From: an uncultured Myxococcales bacterium
GTDB lineage: Bacteria; Myxococcota_A; UBA9042
Reading direction: 5' to 3'
Length of the DNA: 32,017 nt
Assembly: GCA_903883645.1 (NCBI GenBank)
Contig: CAISBR010000010.1
Coordinates: 1-32,017 of the forward strand
Positions within the stretch are counted from its first letter, which is position 1. Each line of letters opens with the position of its first letter. Positions 18,775-29,500 of the stretch are shown here, piece after piece. Made by a program: the position numbers and the translations under genes. The notes beneath the pieces are model-generated. The model saw only the letters and a program-made list of their open reading frames with translations. It made no database searches and had not been told where the DNA came from.

Positions 18775-18849
18775 ACGTACCGGCAGAGAACTACTCGGAA
18801 TTACTAAGTGGTGCCCCTTTGCGGTGCATCGGGCAGCAAGGAGCAGGCG

Positions 18850-19635
18850 ATGAGTGGACACGGACACGGCAGCGGCAGCGGCTTGAACTTGACGCTAAAG
18901 ATTTGGCGACAGAAGAACGCCGGCACGCCAGGCGGCCTAGTCAGCTACCAAGCCCATGGAATTTCGCCGGATATGTCGTTTCTTGAGATGCTCGACATCG
19001 TCAACGAGCAACTTGCGGAACGAGGCGAAGAACCGGTCGCGTTTGACCACGACTGCCGCGAAGGCATCTGCGGCATGTGTTCGTTGGTGATCAACGGCAA
19101 TCCGCACGGGCCCGACTCGGCGACCACCACCTGCCAGTTGCACATGCGCCGCTTCAAAGACGGCGATGTGATTACGATTGAGCCGTGGCGCGCCAAGCCG
19201 TTCCCCGTCATCCGCGACTTGGTGGTCGACCGCTCGGCATTTGACCGCATCCAGGCCAAGGGCGGCTTCGTGTCTGTAAATACGGGCGGCACGCCCGACG
19301 CGAACGCAACGCCGATCGCAAAACACGAAGCGGACTTGTCGATGGACGCCGCCCAGTGCATTGGCTGTGGCGCGTGCGTGGCAGCGTGCAAGAACGCTTC
19401 GGCGATGCTATTTGTAGGCGCCAAGGTCAGCCAATACCTGCACTTGCCGCAGGGCCAGCCCGAGCGCTACCGCCGCGTACTGGCGATGGTGGCCCAGCAC
19501 GACGCCGAGGGCTTTGGCGGTTGCACCAACTACCAAGAGTGCGAAGCGGCGTGCCCCAAAGAAATTTCAGTGCGCGTGATCGCCGAAATGAACCGCGACT
19601 TCTTGCGGGCGACGCTGATCGGCACCGAGCTGTAG
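18850..19635 (+). CDS. sdhB: Succinate dehydrogenase iron-sulfur subunit
   Basis: 261 residues from ATG 18850, preceded by a consensus AAGGAG. A short His/Gly/Ser-rich N-terminus (GHGHGSGSG) is unusual but lies before the domain. The [2Fe-2S] ligands are C69, C74, C77 and C95. The [4Fe-4S] cluster uses C170, C173 and C176 ([11 protein letters not shown]), with C180 and C225, C231, C235 ([13 protein letters not shown]) completing the second and third clusters. It passes electrons from the SdhA flavin to the quinone site at SdhC. It is last in the sdhCAB cluster, 75 bases after sdhA. Nothing is missing. Confidence 0.96.
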   Translation: MSGHGHGSGSGLNLTLKIWRQKNAGTPGGLVSYQAHGISPDMSFLEMLDIVNEQLAERGEEPVAFDHDCREGICGMCSLVINGNPHGPDSATTTCQLHMRRFKDGDVITIEPWRAKPFPVIRDLVVDRSAFDRIQAKGGFVSVNTGGTPDANATPIAKHEADLSMDAAQCIGCGACVAACKNASAMLFVGAKVSQYLHLPQGQPERYRRVLAMVAQHDAEGFGGCTNYQECEAACPKEISVRVIAEMNRDFLRATLIGTEL

Positions 19636-19763
19636 CGCTGCTCTTTCCGGCCGTAAGCTAAATGCAAGAGTTCGCGATTCGGTAAGAAACTCGGGTTGAG
19701 CCGGGCCAAAAACTCCGTCACACTACGTGAGGGCGCGATTGTGCTCAAGGTTGCGAGTTGGGC

Positions 19764-20813
19764 ATGACGGAGCAAAATCCCAAACTCGACAGCGGCGGCT
19801 TCCCAGAAGTCGATGGCGGCGATGCGACCGATGAGTCGCAGTCCTTTGATCAAACACGCATTGTTCGCATGAGACCGCTTTCGGGCGCGATTTTGGCCGC
19901 ACCGGTAAGCGATGAGGAGCTCGCTGCATCGGGCCAGGATCGCGGCGTGCGACCGCGACGGCAGCTCGGCAGCGACACGGTAGAATTCGGCTTTGAGCCC
20001 CCCGTGAGCTATGCGGCGATGCGCGGCGACACGAACCAACAGCCGGCAATCCAAGCCCCGCGCAACGACACGCGCAACAACCCCGCGCTAAACAGCCTGG
20101 CGGCACGCCTGGGCCATCGCTTCCAGAATCCGGTGCTGCTGCTCGAAGCGCTGACCGACGCAAGTGTGGATGCGAGCGAGCGGCAAGGTTCGGCCGACAA
20201 CTGGCGCTTGGCGTTTGTGGGGATACGCACCGTCGGCCTCGTGCTCAGCGAAATGCTGATGCATGTCAAACGGAACCGCGCGTGGACTGACCTTGAAGCG
20301 GCGATGTCTGACCTGACGCAGTCGGGCAGCTTGGCGGCGGTCGCCCGAGAGGTGGGCCTAGGCAGCGAGCTGCATGTCTCGACCCAAGGCGTGGCCCAAG
20401 GGCGCCGCGAGGACCGCATGGCGCTGGCGACGGCGCTGGCGGCCACGGTGGGTGCGGTATTTTTCGACGGCGGCTACTCGGCGGCTCGGCAGTTGGTGGT
20501 GCGTTTGTATGCGTCGCGCGTAGAGGCTCTGACAGCGCGGCTGCGGGCCAACAGCGCGGCGGTCCCGATGGCGCACGGACAGGTGACAATGACACCCTGC
20601 GTGCAACTTTCGGCATTGGCCAAGCAGCAGGGTAGTGGCCCGATGTACAGCGCCGCGCTCGAAGTGCAGACCGATGCGGGTCGGCGCTTGCAGGTGACGG
20701 TGGCGTTGCAACTAAACGGCAAGTCGTGGCGGGCTACCGGCGAGGGTTCCGACGCAGGCGGCGCCGAAAATGATGCCGCCCGGCGATTGCTGGCTCAACT
20801 CGCACGCGGATAG
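19764..20813 (+). CDS. Catalytically dead RNase III-like protein with dsRBD-like tail
   Basis: 349 residues from ATG 19764. Residues 1-105 are polar and probably disordered. Residues 109-258 align with the RNase III domain: LAARLGHRFQNPVLLLEALT at 112-131, then the signature region, LAAVAREVGLGSEL, and VGAVFFDGGYSAARQLVVRL. The residues that hold the catalytic metals are gone. Where RNase III reads LEFLGDA this protein reads LAFVGIR (A150 for Glu, I154 for Asp), and the second pair Asp/Glu is T223/A226. Residues 275-348 resemble a dsRNA-binding domain, but the usual lysine pair before the last helix is Ala-Gly-Gly. It should not cut RNA. It may bind RNA, ribosomes or true RNase III, like other inactive RNase III-fold proteins. 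Family assignment is from pattern reading only. Confidence 0.7.
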   Translation: MTEQNPKLDSGGFPEVDGGDATDESQSFDQTRIVRMRPLSGAILAAPVSDEELAASGQDRGVRPRRQLGSDTVEFGFEPPVSYAAMRGDTNQQPAIQAPRNDTRNNPALNSLAARLGHRFQNPVLLLEALTDASVDASERQGSADNWRLAFVGIRTVGLVLSEMLMHVKRNRAWTDLEAAMSDLTQSGSLAAVAREVGLGSELHVSTQGVAQGRREDRMALATALAATVGAVFFDGGYSAARQLVVRLYASRVEALTARLRANSAAVPMAHGQVTMTPCVQLSALAKQQGSGPMYSAALEVQTDAGRRLQVTVALQLNGKSWRATGEGSDAGGAENDAARRLLAQLARG

Positions 20814-21013
20814 GTCCTCTCGGTGGGTTTCGTGGTGGCCGGTCTGGGCCATGGCTGAAAGCATACACTTACACGCGGCGAGGCCACGACCGCTCAGACC
20901 GCTGCCGTCGATTGTGCCGCCATCTAGCAGCGAACGCCTTGGCGAGACATCGCAATGTGGTCGAGCTATGACGAATTTGTGCAGCCCTAGGTGGCGAACC
21001 AGCCGATGGCGCC

Positions 21014-21019
21014 TATACT
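21014..21019 (+). promoter_or_regulatory. Candidate -10 element for the YaeQ gene
   Basis: TATACT, one mismatch from consensus, lies 35 bases before the proposed start at 21054, in an otherwise GC-rich gap. No good -35 is found 16-18 bases upstream (GTGGCG at 20991), so an activator or another sigma factor may be needed. Confidence 0.35.
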
Positions 21020-21053
21020 CGCGGTGCGGGGGTGGCCCCTGCGCGGTTTGCAG

Positions 21054-21605
21054 ATGAGCGGCACGCCCTTTCGTTGCCAAATTCGTCTAGGGCTTTCGGA
21101 CCTCGACCGCAATGTGTATGTGCAGCGCCCCATCGCTACTGCTCAGGCGACCGATGAGCCAGACGAGCACATCTTGCTGCGGTTCTTGGCGTGGGTCTTG
21201 TTCTACGATGAGCAGTTGCTCGACGGCCAAGGGTTTGTCGATCTGCACCAGCCCGACCTGCTGGCCCACGACCTGACTGGGGCCCTAACACTCTGGATCG
21301 AGTGCGGAATGCCGCCCCTCAAGCGGGTGCAAAAGGCGCTGGGGCGCTCGAAAACGGCGCGATTCATTGGGCTGTTTGCCCATCAGACCGAGGCCGACGC
21401 CTTTCGCAAGGAACTGGTCAACTCGAACGCACGGCAAAAGAGCCAGATCGAGATCTACCTAATTCCCAATGATTTCATGATATGGCTAGAGACCCACGGT
21501 GGCCGCAACATGCAGTGGACCGCGACGATCAGCGAGGGCACTCTTTACCTCGACGTCGATGGCGCGGCGGCGGAGTGCCAGCCCGAGCGTGTGCCGCTGG
21601 GCTAG
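21054..21605 (+). CDS. YaeQ family protein
   Basis: 183 residues from ATG 21054, matching the usual YaeQ length of about 180; the frame opens earlier at 20991 but that would run over the promoter candidate. Family features are RCQIRLGLSDLDRNVYVQRPIATAQ at the start (first strands), HILLRFLAWVLFYDEQLLDG, the DLTGALTLWIECGMPPLKRVQKALGRSK block, and a C-terminal TATISEGTLYLDVDG. YaeQ proteins have a restriction-endonuclease-like (PD-D/ExK) fold but no proven biochemical role; E. coli YaeQ was linked to RfaH suppression and later questioned. Cytoplasmic. The next gene follows after 33 bases. Confidence 0.88.
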   Translation: MSGTPFRCQIRLGLSDLDRNVYVQRPIATAQATDEPDEHILLRFLAWVLFYDEQLLDGQGFVDLHQPDLLAHDLTGALTLWIECGMPPLKRVQKALGRSKTARFIGLFAHQTEADAFRKELVNSNARQKSQIEIYLIPNDFMIWLETHGGRNMQWTATISEGTLYLDVDGAAAECQPERVPLG

Positions 21606-21638
21606 CCGCTACCCCAAGAACTGAGGAAAATCAAACAA

Positions 21639-22790
21639 ATGGATAGTGTGATCGAATTCTTGGAGCGTCGTGAGGCGATCTATCTGCAGCGGTTGCGCAA
21701 GCTGGTCGACACCAATTCTGGGCTCGACAACCCGGCGGGCCGGCTGGCGTGCCTTGAGCAACTGCAGAAGATATATGAGCAACTGGGGTTTCGCTGTGAG
21801 CGCATCGAGCGGCCGGGCGACATGGTGCACCTGCTGGCGACGCGGCCATCGAAGCGACCTGGGGCTCTTAAGGTTATGATTCTTGGGCACTTTGATACGG
21901 TGTACGACTCGACGTCGGGCTTCTTGTCGTACCAAGAACAGGGGCAGTGGCTCGGCGGGCCCGGCGTCGGCGACATGAAGGGCGGGCTGGTGGTCGCACA
22001 GGCGGCACTCGACGCTCTGCACCATGCCTGCAAGCTCGACGATTTTGACTGGGTGTGCCTGCACAATGCCGACGAGGAGATTCAGTCGCCAACCTCGAGG
22101 GATCTCATCGAGAAGTATGCCGTGGGGCGCGATGTGGCCCTCGACTTCGAGATCGGTCGCAAGACGGGCGCGGTAGTGCGGTCGCGGTCTGGTGTCGGGC
22201 GCTTCTTTGTCACGGTACGCGGCAAGGCAGCTCACGCCGGGATGGATCACAACGCCGGGGTCAATGCGATTGTCGGCATGGCTAAGATCGTGTTGCAGCT
22301 CGCAGAGTTGACGGACGCCAGCCAGGGCACCACCGTCAATGTGGGTGTGATCAAGGGCGGCACGAAGCGCAACGTGGTGCCCGACGAGGCCAAAGTTGAG
22401 GTCGATGTGCGGGTGCTGACGCTGGCCGAAGGGGCGCGGATCGAGCAGAGGATTCGCGAGATCTGCGCCCAACCGCCGCTGCCTGGCGCGAAAGCGGAGG
22501 TAATCGGCAATATTGGCCGGCCGCCGTGGCAGCGCAACGCCGAGTGCGACCGGGTGATTGCGCATTTTCAAGCTATCGCCGACCACTATGGTGTGCCGCT
22601 CGGTGCCGAGGATACGGGCGGCGGCTCGGATGCCAACTTTACGGCCGCGCTCGGGATTCCGAGTATCGACGGACTTGGCCCGGTGGGTGAGCAGCCCCAT
22701 ACGCACGAAGAGCGCATCCAGAAGCACACCGTGGTCGAGCGGGCGAAGCTGGTGGCGCTGGCGCTGCTGCACTGGCCCGCACCGGACTAG
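21639..22790 (+). CDS. M20 family metallopeptidase (glutamate carboxypeptidase-like)
   Basis: 383 residues from ATG 21639, with GAGGA about 11 bases upstream. M20 hallmarks are present: H84 and D86 in GHFDTVY, the bridging D112 in GVGDMKGG, catalytic E146 and E147 in ADEEI, and E171 in LDFEIG. The dimerisation domain begins around SGVGRFFVTVRGKAAHAG, and the last ligand region is QPHTHEE. The closest recognisable pattern is the carboxypeptidase G2/ArgE-like group, which removes C-terminal residues from small peptides or acylated amino acids with two zinc ions. No signal peptide is seen, so it should be cytoplasmic. It probably shares a transcript with the YaeQ gene. The exact substrate cannot be deduced. 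Confidence 0.92.
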   Translation: MDSVIEFLERREAIYLQRLRKLVDTNSGLDNPAGRLACLEQLQKIYEQLGFRCERIERPGDMVHLLATRPSKRPGALKVMILGHFDTVYDSTSGFLSYQEQGQWLGGPGVGDMKGGLVVAQAALDALHHACKLDDFDWVCLHNADEEIQSPTSRDLIEKYAVGRDVALDFEIGRKTGAVVRSRSGVGRFFVTVRGKAAHAGMDHNAGVNAIVGMAKIVLQLAELTDASQGTTVNVGVIKGGTKRNVVPDEAKVEVDVRVLTLAEGARIEQRIREICAQPPLPGAKAEVIGNIGRPPWQRNAECDRVIAHFQAIADHYGVPLGAEDTGGGSDANFTAALGIPSIDGLGPVGEQPHTHEERIQKHTVVERAKLVALALLHWPAPD

Positions 22791-23091
22791 CTAAGCGATT
22801 GGCTGCGCAGCAGTGGGATAGAATTCGCCCACGGCGCGGCCTTTACGCGGAGCCACCTGGCGCGCATAGTCTGTGGTCTGTTGCTGCCGGTGGAGTTACA
22901 GACAGAAGTGCGGTCGAGACCTAGCGGTGCGAGCTCTTGTAGCCACCACAGCCCGTTTGACAGGTTAGAAAAGTTACCTAATTTGGACAATTGGAGCGAC
23001 AATCGTGGCGATGGCCGATGGGGCCGCGATCGGTCGCCCACTTTGGCGGGCCAAACGTATTCGTCTGCCAGCCCGAGCGAGGAGTGCCAGT
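22791..23091. other. 301-base intergenic region before the hybrid kinase
   Basis: No open frame with a ribosome site, no RNA fold and no clear terminator hairpin was seen. The right half is noticeably AT-richer than its surroundings around 22957-22990, where the promoter candidate lies. Confidence 0.6.
22957..22984 (+). promoter_or_regulatory. Candidate sigma-70-type promoter of the hybrid kinase
   Basis: A perfect TTGACA (22957-22962), a 16-base spacer and TAATTT (22979-22984), which keeps T, A and final T of the -10 consensus. The AT-rich patch stands out locally. The kinase start is about 108 bases downstream, leaving a leader of about 100 bases. Confidence 0.45.
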
Positions 23092-26000
23092 ATGGACGCC
23101 ACCATCCGCATCTTGCTAGTAGAGGAGGACCCTGGCGCAGTTGCAGAGTTATGTGACCGTCTCGACCGAATCGGCTACCAAGTCATTGCCTCTACAGACA
23201 GTGCCGAATCCGCTGTGGAACTGGCCGAGCAACTGCGCCCCGATGTTGTGGTTATCGATGTGCACCCAGAGCGAGGGCGTGGCGGCATCGACGCGGGTGA
23301 GACGATTCGAAAGCGCTTGCATCTGGCCGTCCTATTGCTCTGTGCATCCAGTGGGGAGGCTGCACTGCAGCGGACCAAAGAGGTTGCGGGCTACAGCTAC
23401 ATCCTTAAGCCTTACAGGGAATGCGACCTCTACAACGCCATCGAGATGGCCGTGTGCCGCAATCGCACGGAGCGTGCACTGCTCGCTAGTCAGGCGGCCC
23501 TGCACGAGAGCGAGGCTCGCCTGGGTGCGCTCAGCGACAATCTGCCCGGCGGACTTATCTATCAAATTGAAACGGCGGCCGACGGCACCACCACCCGCTT
23601 TATCTACTTGAGCGGAGGCGTCGAGCGCCTGCACGGAGTCACTGTCGAAGCAGCCATGGCCGATGCCAACCTGGTCTCTAGCCAGGTCTTTCCTGAGGAC
23701 TTTGTGAAGCTCAGCGAGCTTGGCGCAAAGCATATAGAGTCATCAGGCCATTTTACGACGGAGATTCGCATCACCATGCCTTCTGGCGCGATGCGTTGGT
23801 CCCAGCTGTCGGTCGCGACGCACCGAACTGAGACCGGCAGCATTGTGTGGGATGGCATTGAACTCGACATTACCGAACAGAAGCTGGCAGTGCTAGAGGC
23901 AAAGGGACGCGAACAGTTTATTGCGACAATTCTTGAGAGTTCGCCGATCGGCTTCGCCGCCTACTCGGTGTCGGACGGCGCGGTGCGGTTTGTGTCGCGG
24001 CGCTACGAGAGTATCTACGGCATGGCACACGGGTCGATCCGCAGTCGCGAGCACTTCTTTGAGCTTCTTTTTCCAGACCTGACTCAGCGACATGCACTGC
24101 TCGAGCGCCTGGCCACGGCCACCCTCGCTGCGGTCGATGGTCGCTGGACCCTTGACAACATTGCGCTAACACTGCCAACCGGCGAGCGGCGCTATGTGCG
24201 CGCGACAGGCATGGTCATCCCCGATCAAGACTTGGTGGTCGTCGCAACCGAGGACGTCACCGAGCGAGCACGCGCCGATGCCGCATTGCGCCAGAGCGAG
24301 GCACGTTACGCCGCCGCGATTGCCGCAACTGCGGATGCGGTTTGGGAGTGGGACGCCGCTACGGGTGGCATTCAGTTTAGCCTGCGCTGGTTCGAGATGC
24401 TCGGTCAGCCCGGTCCTGGGCGGCCACTGTCGTTTCGCGAGTGGCAGGCGGCCGTCCATCCCGATGATCTGGCCGCAACCTTGGCGATGGTGGCGGGCAC
24501 AATGCGGTCGGGGGACTTGGGGTCGCTTCAGCCGGAGTTTAGGGTGCGACACGCAAGTGGCGAATGGCGCTGGGTTCTAAGCCGCGGCAGCGTGGTCGAG
24601 CGCGACGCCACGGGGCAGGCTGCGCGCGTGTATGGGACTATCAGCGACATCTCGGAGCGCAAGCAACTGCTTCTAGACCTGCAGAATTACCGCGACAACC
24701 TCGAGGCCTTGGTCGCGAGCCGCACGCGCGAGTTGGAGGAGGCGCAGCAGCGGGCGGAATCGGCCAGCATGGCGAAAAGCGCCTTTTTGGCGAACATGAG
24801 CCACGAGATCCGCACCCCGATGAATGCAATCATTGGCTTGACCCACTTGCTTCAGCTTGAGACGCCCACGGACGCACAAGCGGTGCGGCTCCGCAAGGTC
24901 GAGCGGTCGGCTGAGCACCTGCTGGCAATCATAAATGATATTCTAGATTTATCAAAGGTCGAAGCCGGCAAGCTGCGCCTGGATGCCGGGGATTTTGACC
25001 TAGCCGAGCTGATTTCCGACGTACACGACAACCTGGCGCCGCACGCGGCCGAAAAGGGGCTGCAGCTACAAATCGACCTGGCGAGCGACCTGCCGCGGCG
25101 TCTGCACGGCGACCCACTGCGATTGCGGCAGATCTTGTTGAATCTAGCCTCAAATGCCGTGAAATTTTGCGACCGTGGGCACGTACAACTCAGCCTGCGT
25201 CGCACCGAGACCAAGGCCGGGGCGCCGCAACTTCTCGTCGAGGTGCGCGATACTGGCATCGGCATCCGCCCTGAACACATGCAGCGCTTGTTCGAGCCGT
25301 TCGAACAGGGGGATGCGTCGATCACGCGCACCTATGGCGGCACCGGGCTGGGCTTGGCCATCTGCCGACGCTTGGCCAAACTGATGGGCGGGGAGGTGGG
25401 CGGCAGCAGCGTCTGGGGCGAGGGCAGCACGTTCTGGCTATTGTTGCCGCTAGTTGCGGCCCAGCCGGCGGCATTGAATAGCCCGGCGTCCGCGTCGAGC
25501 ACTACGCTGCGGGCCGTGCGCATTGGGGTTGAGCCGGGCGAGGTGCATGTGCTGCTGGTCGAAGACGACCTGCTCAACCAAGAAGTGGCCGTAGATTTGC
25601 TTACTTCGGGGGGCTTCAAGGTTGATGTGGCCAGCAATGGTGCGATCGCGGTAGATCAGGTAGCCCGGCAGGCTTACGACTTAATTCTGATGGACATGCA
25701 GATGCCGGTGATGGACGGGCTGACTGCTACACGGCTGATTCGCGCGCGCGCTCACGGCAAATTCACGCCGATTATTGCGATGACCGCCAATGCGCTGGTC
25801 GAGGATCGCAACGCGTGCCGCGACGCCGGTATGGACGAGTTCATTGCCAAGCCCATCGACCCGCCCAAGTTGCTCGAGCTGGTGGCGACCTGGACGGGTG
25901 TGGCGGCCAAGCGGCTGCCAACCCCGGGCGTGCGCCGCGCCTTGCCGATCCCCGCGCTGGCGGTCCCGGCAACGGTCTTGGACGCCAGTGCCGGTCTGCG

Positions 26001-26574
26001 CATGGTGCAGGGCGACCAATCGCGCTACGAGACCCTGCTGAACATGTTTCGCGACACTCGCACAGACACCCCTGCGGCTCTGCGGCGGGCGCTGGCCGAC
26101 CGAAACGTAGAGGACGCGGCGCGGCTGGCCCACACTGTAAAGGGCAGTGCTGGACTCATTGGCGCCGTCGAGGTGCAGCGCGCTGCAGCCGAAGCCGAAG
26201 TCGCCGTGAAGGCCTGTGCGACCAATGCCGCAGCCACGGCCTCGGGCATGGTGACGGCCATGGTGACGGCGTTGGCCGCTATCGACCACCTTGACCGGCA
26301 GTTGCAGACCCTTGGCAGCGTCCTCGATCGCGAATGGCCTAGGAGCGCAGCCACCCCAATGCCGCTCGACCACCTGAGCGCGGACGACGACGTGCGGCAA
26401 CTTTGGAAGCTGCTGCACGACGACGACACCGCGGCCGTGGACTTGGCTTTAGCAAAGGAATCTACTTTTCGCGCGGTGCTTGGCGAGCGGGCCCCCGCAC
26501 TGCTGGCAGCGATCGGGCGGTTCGACTTTGCTGTGGCGCGGCAGTTGCTCGGAGCCGCGCCACTACCCCATTAG
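23092..26574 (+). CDS. Cytoplasmic hybrid histidine kinase, REC-PAS3-HisKA-HATPase-REC-Hpt
   Basis: 1160 residues from ATG 23092 (AGGAG at 23080-23084, seven bases upstream; an opening at 23005 lacks support). Domain order: receiver 1 (about 3-120) with phospho-acceptor D56 and ILKPY; three PAS/PAC units (about 145-265, 270-395, 400-525), each ending in an IT/VT/IS-x-R/Q-like PAC tail; a coiled segment; HisKA with H571 in [15 protein letters not shown]; an HATPase with N-box [16 protein letters not shown] and GTGLGLAI; receiver 2 with D868 in [11 protein letters not shown]; and an Hpt domain with H1014 in [13 protein letters not shown]. All phosphorelay residues are present. No membrane span or signal peptide is visible, so it senses an internal cue or another protein. 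No output regulator is encoded nearby, so it is an orphan as seen here. Its stop faces the next gene's stop six bases away. Confidence 0.93.
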   Translation: MDATIRILLVEEDPGAVAELCDRLDRIGYQVIASTDSAESAVELAEQLRPDVVVIDVHPERGRGGIDAGETIRKRLHLAVLLLCASSGEAALQRTKEVAGYSYILKPYRECDLYNAIEMAVCRNRTERALLASQAALHESEARLGALSDNLPGGLIYQIETAADGTTTRFIYLSGGVERLHGVTVEAAMADANLVSSQVFPEDFVKLSELGAKHIESSGHFTTEIRITMPSGAMRWSQLSVATHRTETGSIVWDGIELDITEQKLAVLEAKGREQFIATILESSPIGFAAYSVSDGAVRFVSRRYESIYGMAHGSIRSREHFFELLFPDLTQRHALLERLATATLAAVDGRWTLDNIALTLPTGERRYVRATGMVIPDQDLVVVATEDVTERARADAALRQSEARYAAAIAATADAVWEWDAATGGIQFSLRWFEMLGQPGPGRPLSFREWQAAVHPDDLAATLAMVAGTMRSGDLGSLQPEFRVRHASGEWRWVLSRGSVVERDATGQAARVYGTISDISERKQLLLDLQNYRDNLEALVASRTRELEEAQQRAESASMAKSAFLANMSHEIRTPMNAIIGLTHLLQLETPTDAQAVRLRKVERSAEHLLAIINDILDLSKVEAGKLRLDAGDFDLAELISDVHDNLAPHAAEKGLQLQIDLASDLPRRLHGDPLRLRQILLNLASNAVKFCDRGHVQLSLRRTETKAGAPQLLVEVRDTGIGIRPEHMQRLFEPFEQGDASITRTYGGTGLGLAICRRLAKLMGGEVGGSSVWGEGSTFWLLLPLVAAQPAALNSPASASSTTLRAVRIGVEPGEVHVLLVEDDLLNQEVAVDLLTSGGFKVDVASNGAIAVDQVARQAYDLILMDMQMPVMDGLTATRLIRARAHGKFTPIIAMTANALVEDRNACRDAGMDEFIAKPIDPPKLLELVATWTGVAAKRLPTPGVRRALPIPALAVPATVLDASAGLRMVQGDQSRYETLLNMFRDTRTDTPAALRRALADRNVEDAARLAHTVKGSAGLIGAVEVQRAAAEAEVAVKACATNAAATASGMVTAMVTALAAIDHLDRQLQTLGSVLDREWPRSAATPMPLDHLSADDDVRQLWKLLHDDDTAAVDLALAKESTFRAVLGERAPALLAAIGRFDFAVARQLLGAAPLPH

Positions 26575-26580
26575 CGCCCG

Positions 26581-29500
26581 CTACTTCTTCTCGCTGACGC
26601 CAGCCGCCTGGATGACGAACTGCACCCGGCGGTTGAGCTGCTTGTGCTCTTTCGAGTCGTTGGGTTCCATCGGCTTGGTCTCGCCATAGCCCTTGGCCAC
26701 CAAGCGCTCGCGCTCAATGCCGTTGTTGGCCAGATAGGCGAGCACGGCTTCGGCGCGGGCCTGCGACAACGTCAAATTCTTGTTGTCGTCGCCGTCCGAA
26801 TCGGTGTGCCCTTGCACTTCCATGTGGGTGATGTCTGGGCGCTCGGCCAAAATGGCCACCACGGCGTCGAGAATGCCGAAGCTCTCTTTGCGGATGACGG
26901 CCTTGTTCACGGCGAATTCCACGCGCTCATAGATGACGATCTCGCCACCTACCCGCGCCGCCTTGCACTTGTTGGTCGCATCATCCGGGCATTTATCGTC
27001 GGGATCCAAGATCTTGTCTTGATCGTTGTCGGGATCTGGACAACCGTCAAGGTCCTCAAAGCCGTCCATGTCTTCGGGCTCGTTCGGGCACTTGTCTTTC
27101 ACGTCTGGGATGCCGTCCTTGTCGTTGTCGGGATCAGGGCAACCGTCGGCATCTTCAAAACCATCTTTGTCTTCAGCAACATTGGGGCACTTATCCGCCT
27201 TATCCAAGATACCGTCTTTGTCGTTGTCGAGGTCGGGGCAACCATCGGCATCTTCAAAATTGTCTTTGTCTTCGGGGTCATTCGGGCACTTGTCGGCAGT
27301 GTCCAACACGCCATCTTGGTCGTTGTCGGGATCGACGCATCCGTCCGAATCCTCAAAATTATCGACATCTTCCGCTTCATTCGGACACTTGTCTGCGGTG
27401 TCGATGATACCGTCATGGTCGTTGTCGGGATCGGGACAGCCGTCGGCATCCTCAAATCCATCTTTATCTTCAGCAACTTTGGGGCACCGATCTACCGCAT
27501 TGAGCACGCCGTCGCGGTCCCAGTCCGGGTCCTTCTCGGCGACCCAGCCAAGCTGCAGCACCACCCGCGAAACCGGCGTACCTACTGCAGAATTAAGCCC
27601 CGCGCCCGCCGCCAGCGTGCCAGCGAGCTGGCCCAGGTGCGCGTGCACACCCGCCAGCGCCTCCATGGGGCTATTGTTGCCATCATACGCCCGCTCAGTG
27701 GCATTCAAAGGATTGATTTGCTTGGCACTTTGCAGTGCGCCCTGCCCCGTCACCACCCAGTCGAGCCACTCGCCGTAGAGTTCGCCGCTGGCCAGCAAGG
27801 TGTAGCGAAAGGCATCGTCACTCACCACCTGCGCCACCTGCGACCGCGAGCGGAACAGCCAGCCCACATTGCCGGCAAAATACCAGCGCTTCAAACGCCA
27901 GTCCGCCGCCAACCGCGGCTCGACACGCACGCTGCCATCGCCCTGCAGCGAGGCCACATCGCCCGTCGGCAGCCACATGCCCAACCGCACCGCCAGCCCT
28001 AAGCCATCGCCGTCGGGATTGCGCTCGGTATATAGCTGCGTCAGGTCCAGCCCAGCCGACAGGCGGATATCACCTAGCGTGGTCGCCGAAAAATCACTGC
28101 TCGACCGTCCGGCAAAGGCGACCTGAGGGGTGCCGACGGTCTGCACAAAAGGGAGCGCGAAGCTCACATCGGCCCACTTGCCCAAGCCCAGCCGACCCAG
28201 CAGCTCGGCCCGCAGCACGCCGGGCACAATCGACCCCACCGGCCGCAAGTCGCCGGGCACCAGCCGCACCGTCTGCACGGGTCGCAAGGCGTAGTGGCTC
28301 GACAGACCCAAGTCGTAGGCGAGCATACCGGGCGCCGCCGTACCCCAGGTCGAGAGCAAGCCAGCACCAGGCACCGCCGCTTCAAATTGCTCTGTGTCTA
28401 CTGAACCTTGCGCAGCCTGAGCTGCCATCGGCGTCGCCAGCACTACCCCCATAAAGGGCACCATCGCCGCCGCCCGCCGCCGCCGGCTCACCAGCAGCAG
28501 CACCGCCAGCGAGGCGAGGGTCGTTAGCAGCCAACCGCTCGAAGACGAAGGCGTTCCCGCGCTGCAACCGCCGGTGACGCTCAAGCCCTGGCTGCCCACG
28601 TTGGCGCTATCGTTGCCGTCGTTGTAGTCGCAGATGTCGCCCACGCCGTCGTGATCGCTGTCCGCCTGGTCGGGATTCTTCAAGAACACGCAGTTGTCCG
28701 TGGCATCGACCACGCCGTCGCCGTCGGTATCGGTGGTCAGCGGCTGGTCGTCGCCCGGATAGTTGGGGTCGGTCTCGCCCGAGTCGATTTTGCCATTATG
28801 GTTCTTGTCTTCGGCGCCATCGGCTACCCCGCCCTTGTCGCTGTCGGCCACGCTGGGGTTCGTGGTCGTGCTGGGGTCGCTGTCCACGGCGAAGCTGCCG
28901 TCCGTGCCCTTAAAGGCCTTGCCGCCGTTGCTCTTGCCACTCGGAATAGCTGTTGTTACGCCAACTTCGGCCCCGTCGGCAATTTGATCGCCGTCGGTGT
29001 CCTTGCTCAGCGGGTTCGACTTGCCGTAGCCGGCGAGCTTGCCGGTGCCGTTGAGCTCGTCGCCATCGCTGAGGCCGTCGTCGTCGCTGTCGGCATCCAT
29101 CGGGTCGGTGTCGAGGCCCGCGTCATACGCGTTGGGGTCGCCGAGCGCCGTCTCTTGGCCGTCGAAAAGCCCGTCGCCATCACTGTCTTCGTCGAGCGGA
29201 TCGGTGCCGATCTTGACCTCTACGCCGTCCCACAAGCCATCGCCATCGGTGTCGGGCTTGGTCGGATCGGTGCCGATCTGCTTCTCTTCGTCGTCGCTCA
29301 GGCCGTCGCCGTCGGTATCGCCAATCTTTGCAATGTCGTCGGCCGGGTCGTTGGGATCCGTCTCGCCGCTATCGATCTTGCCGTTGCCGTTCTGGTCTTC
29401 AACGCCGTCGCCCACCGTACCGCCGTCGGTGTCGACCTTATTCGGGTCGGTGGTGGTCGAGGGGTCGCTGTCGCCCTTGAAGCCCGCCGCCAGCGTGCCG

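Noticed and set aside
20814..21053. Small genes in the gap before YaeQ
   Set aside because: Short ATG frames exist (for example near 20851 and 20954) but lack ribosome sites and run into the YaeQ promoter or gene.
26644..28002. 452-residue plus-strand frame opposite the OmpA module
   Set aside because: It is the reverse of the Asp-rich repeats (hence Val/Ile-rich) and has no independent support.
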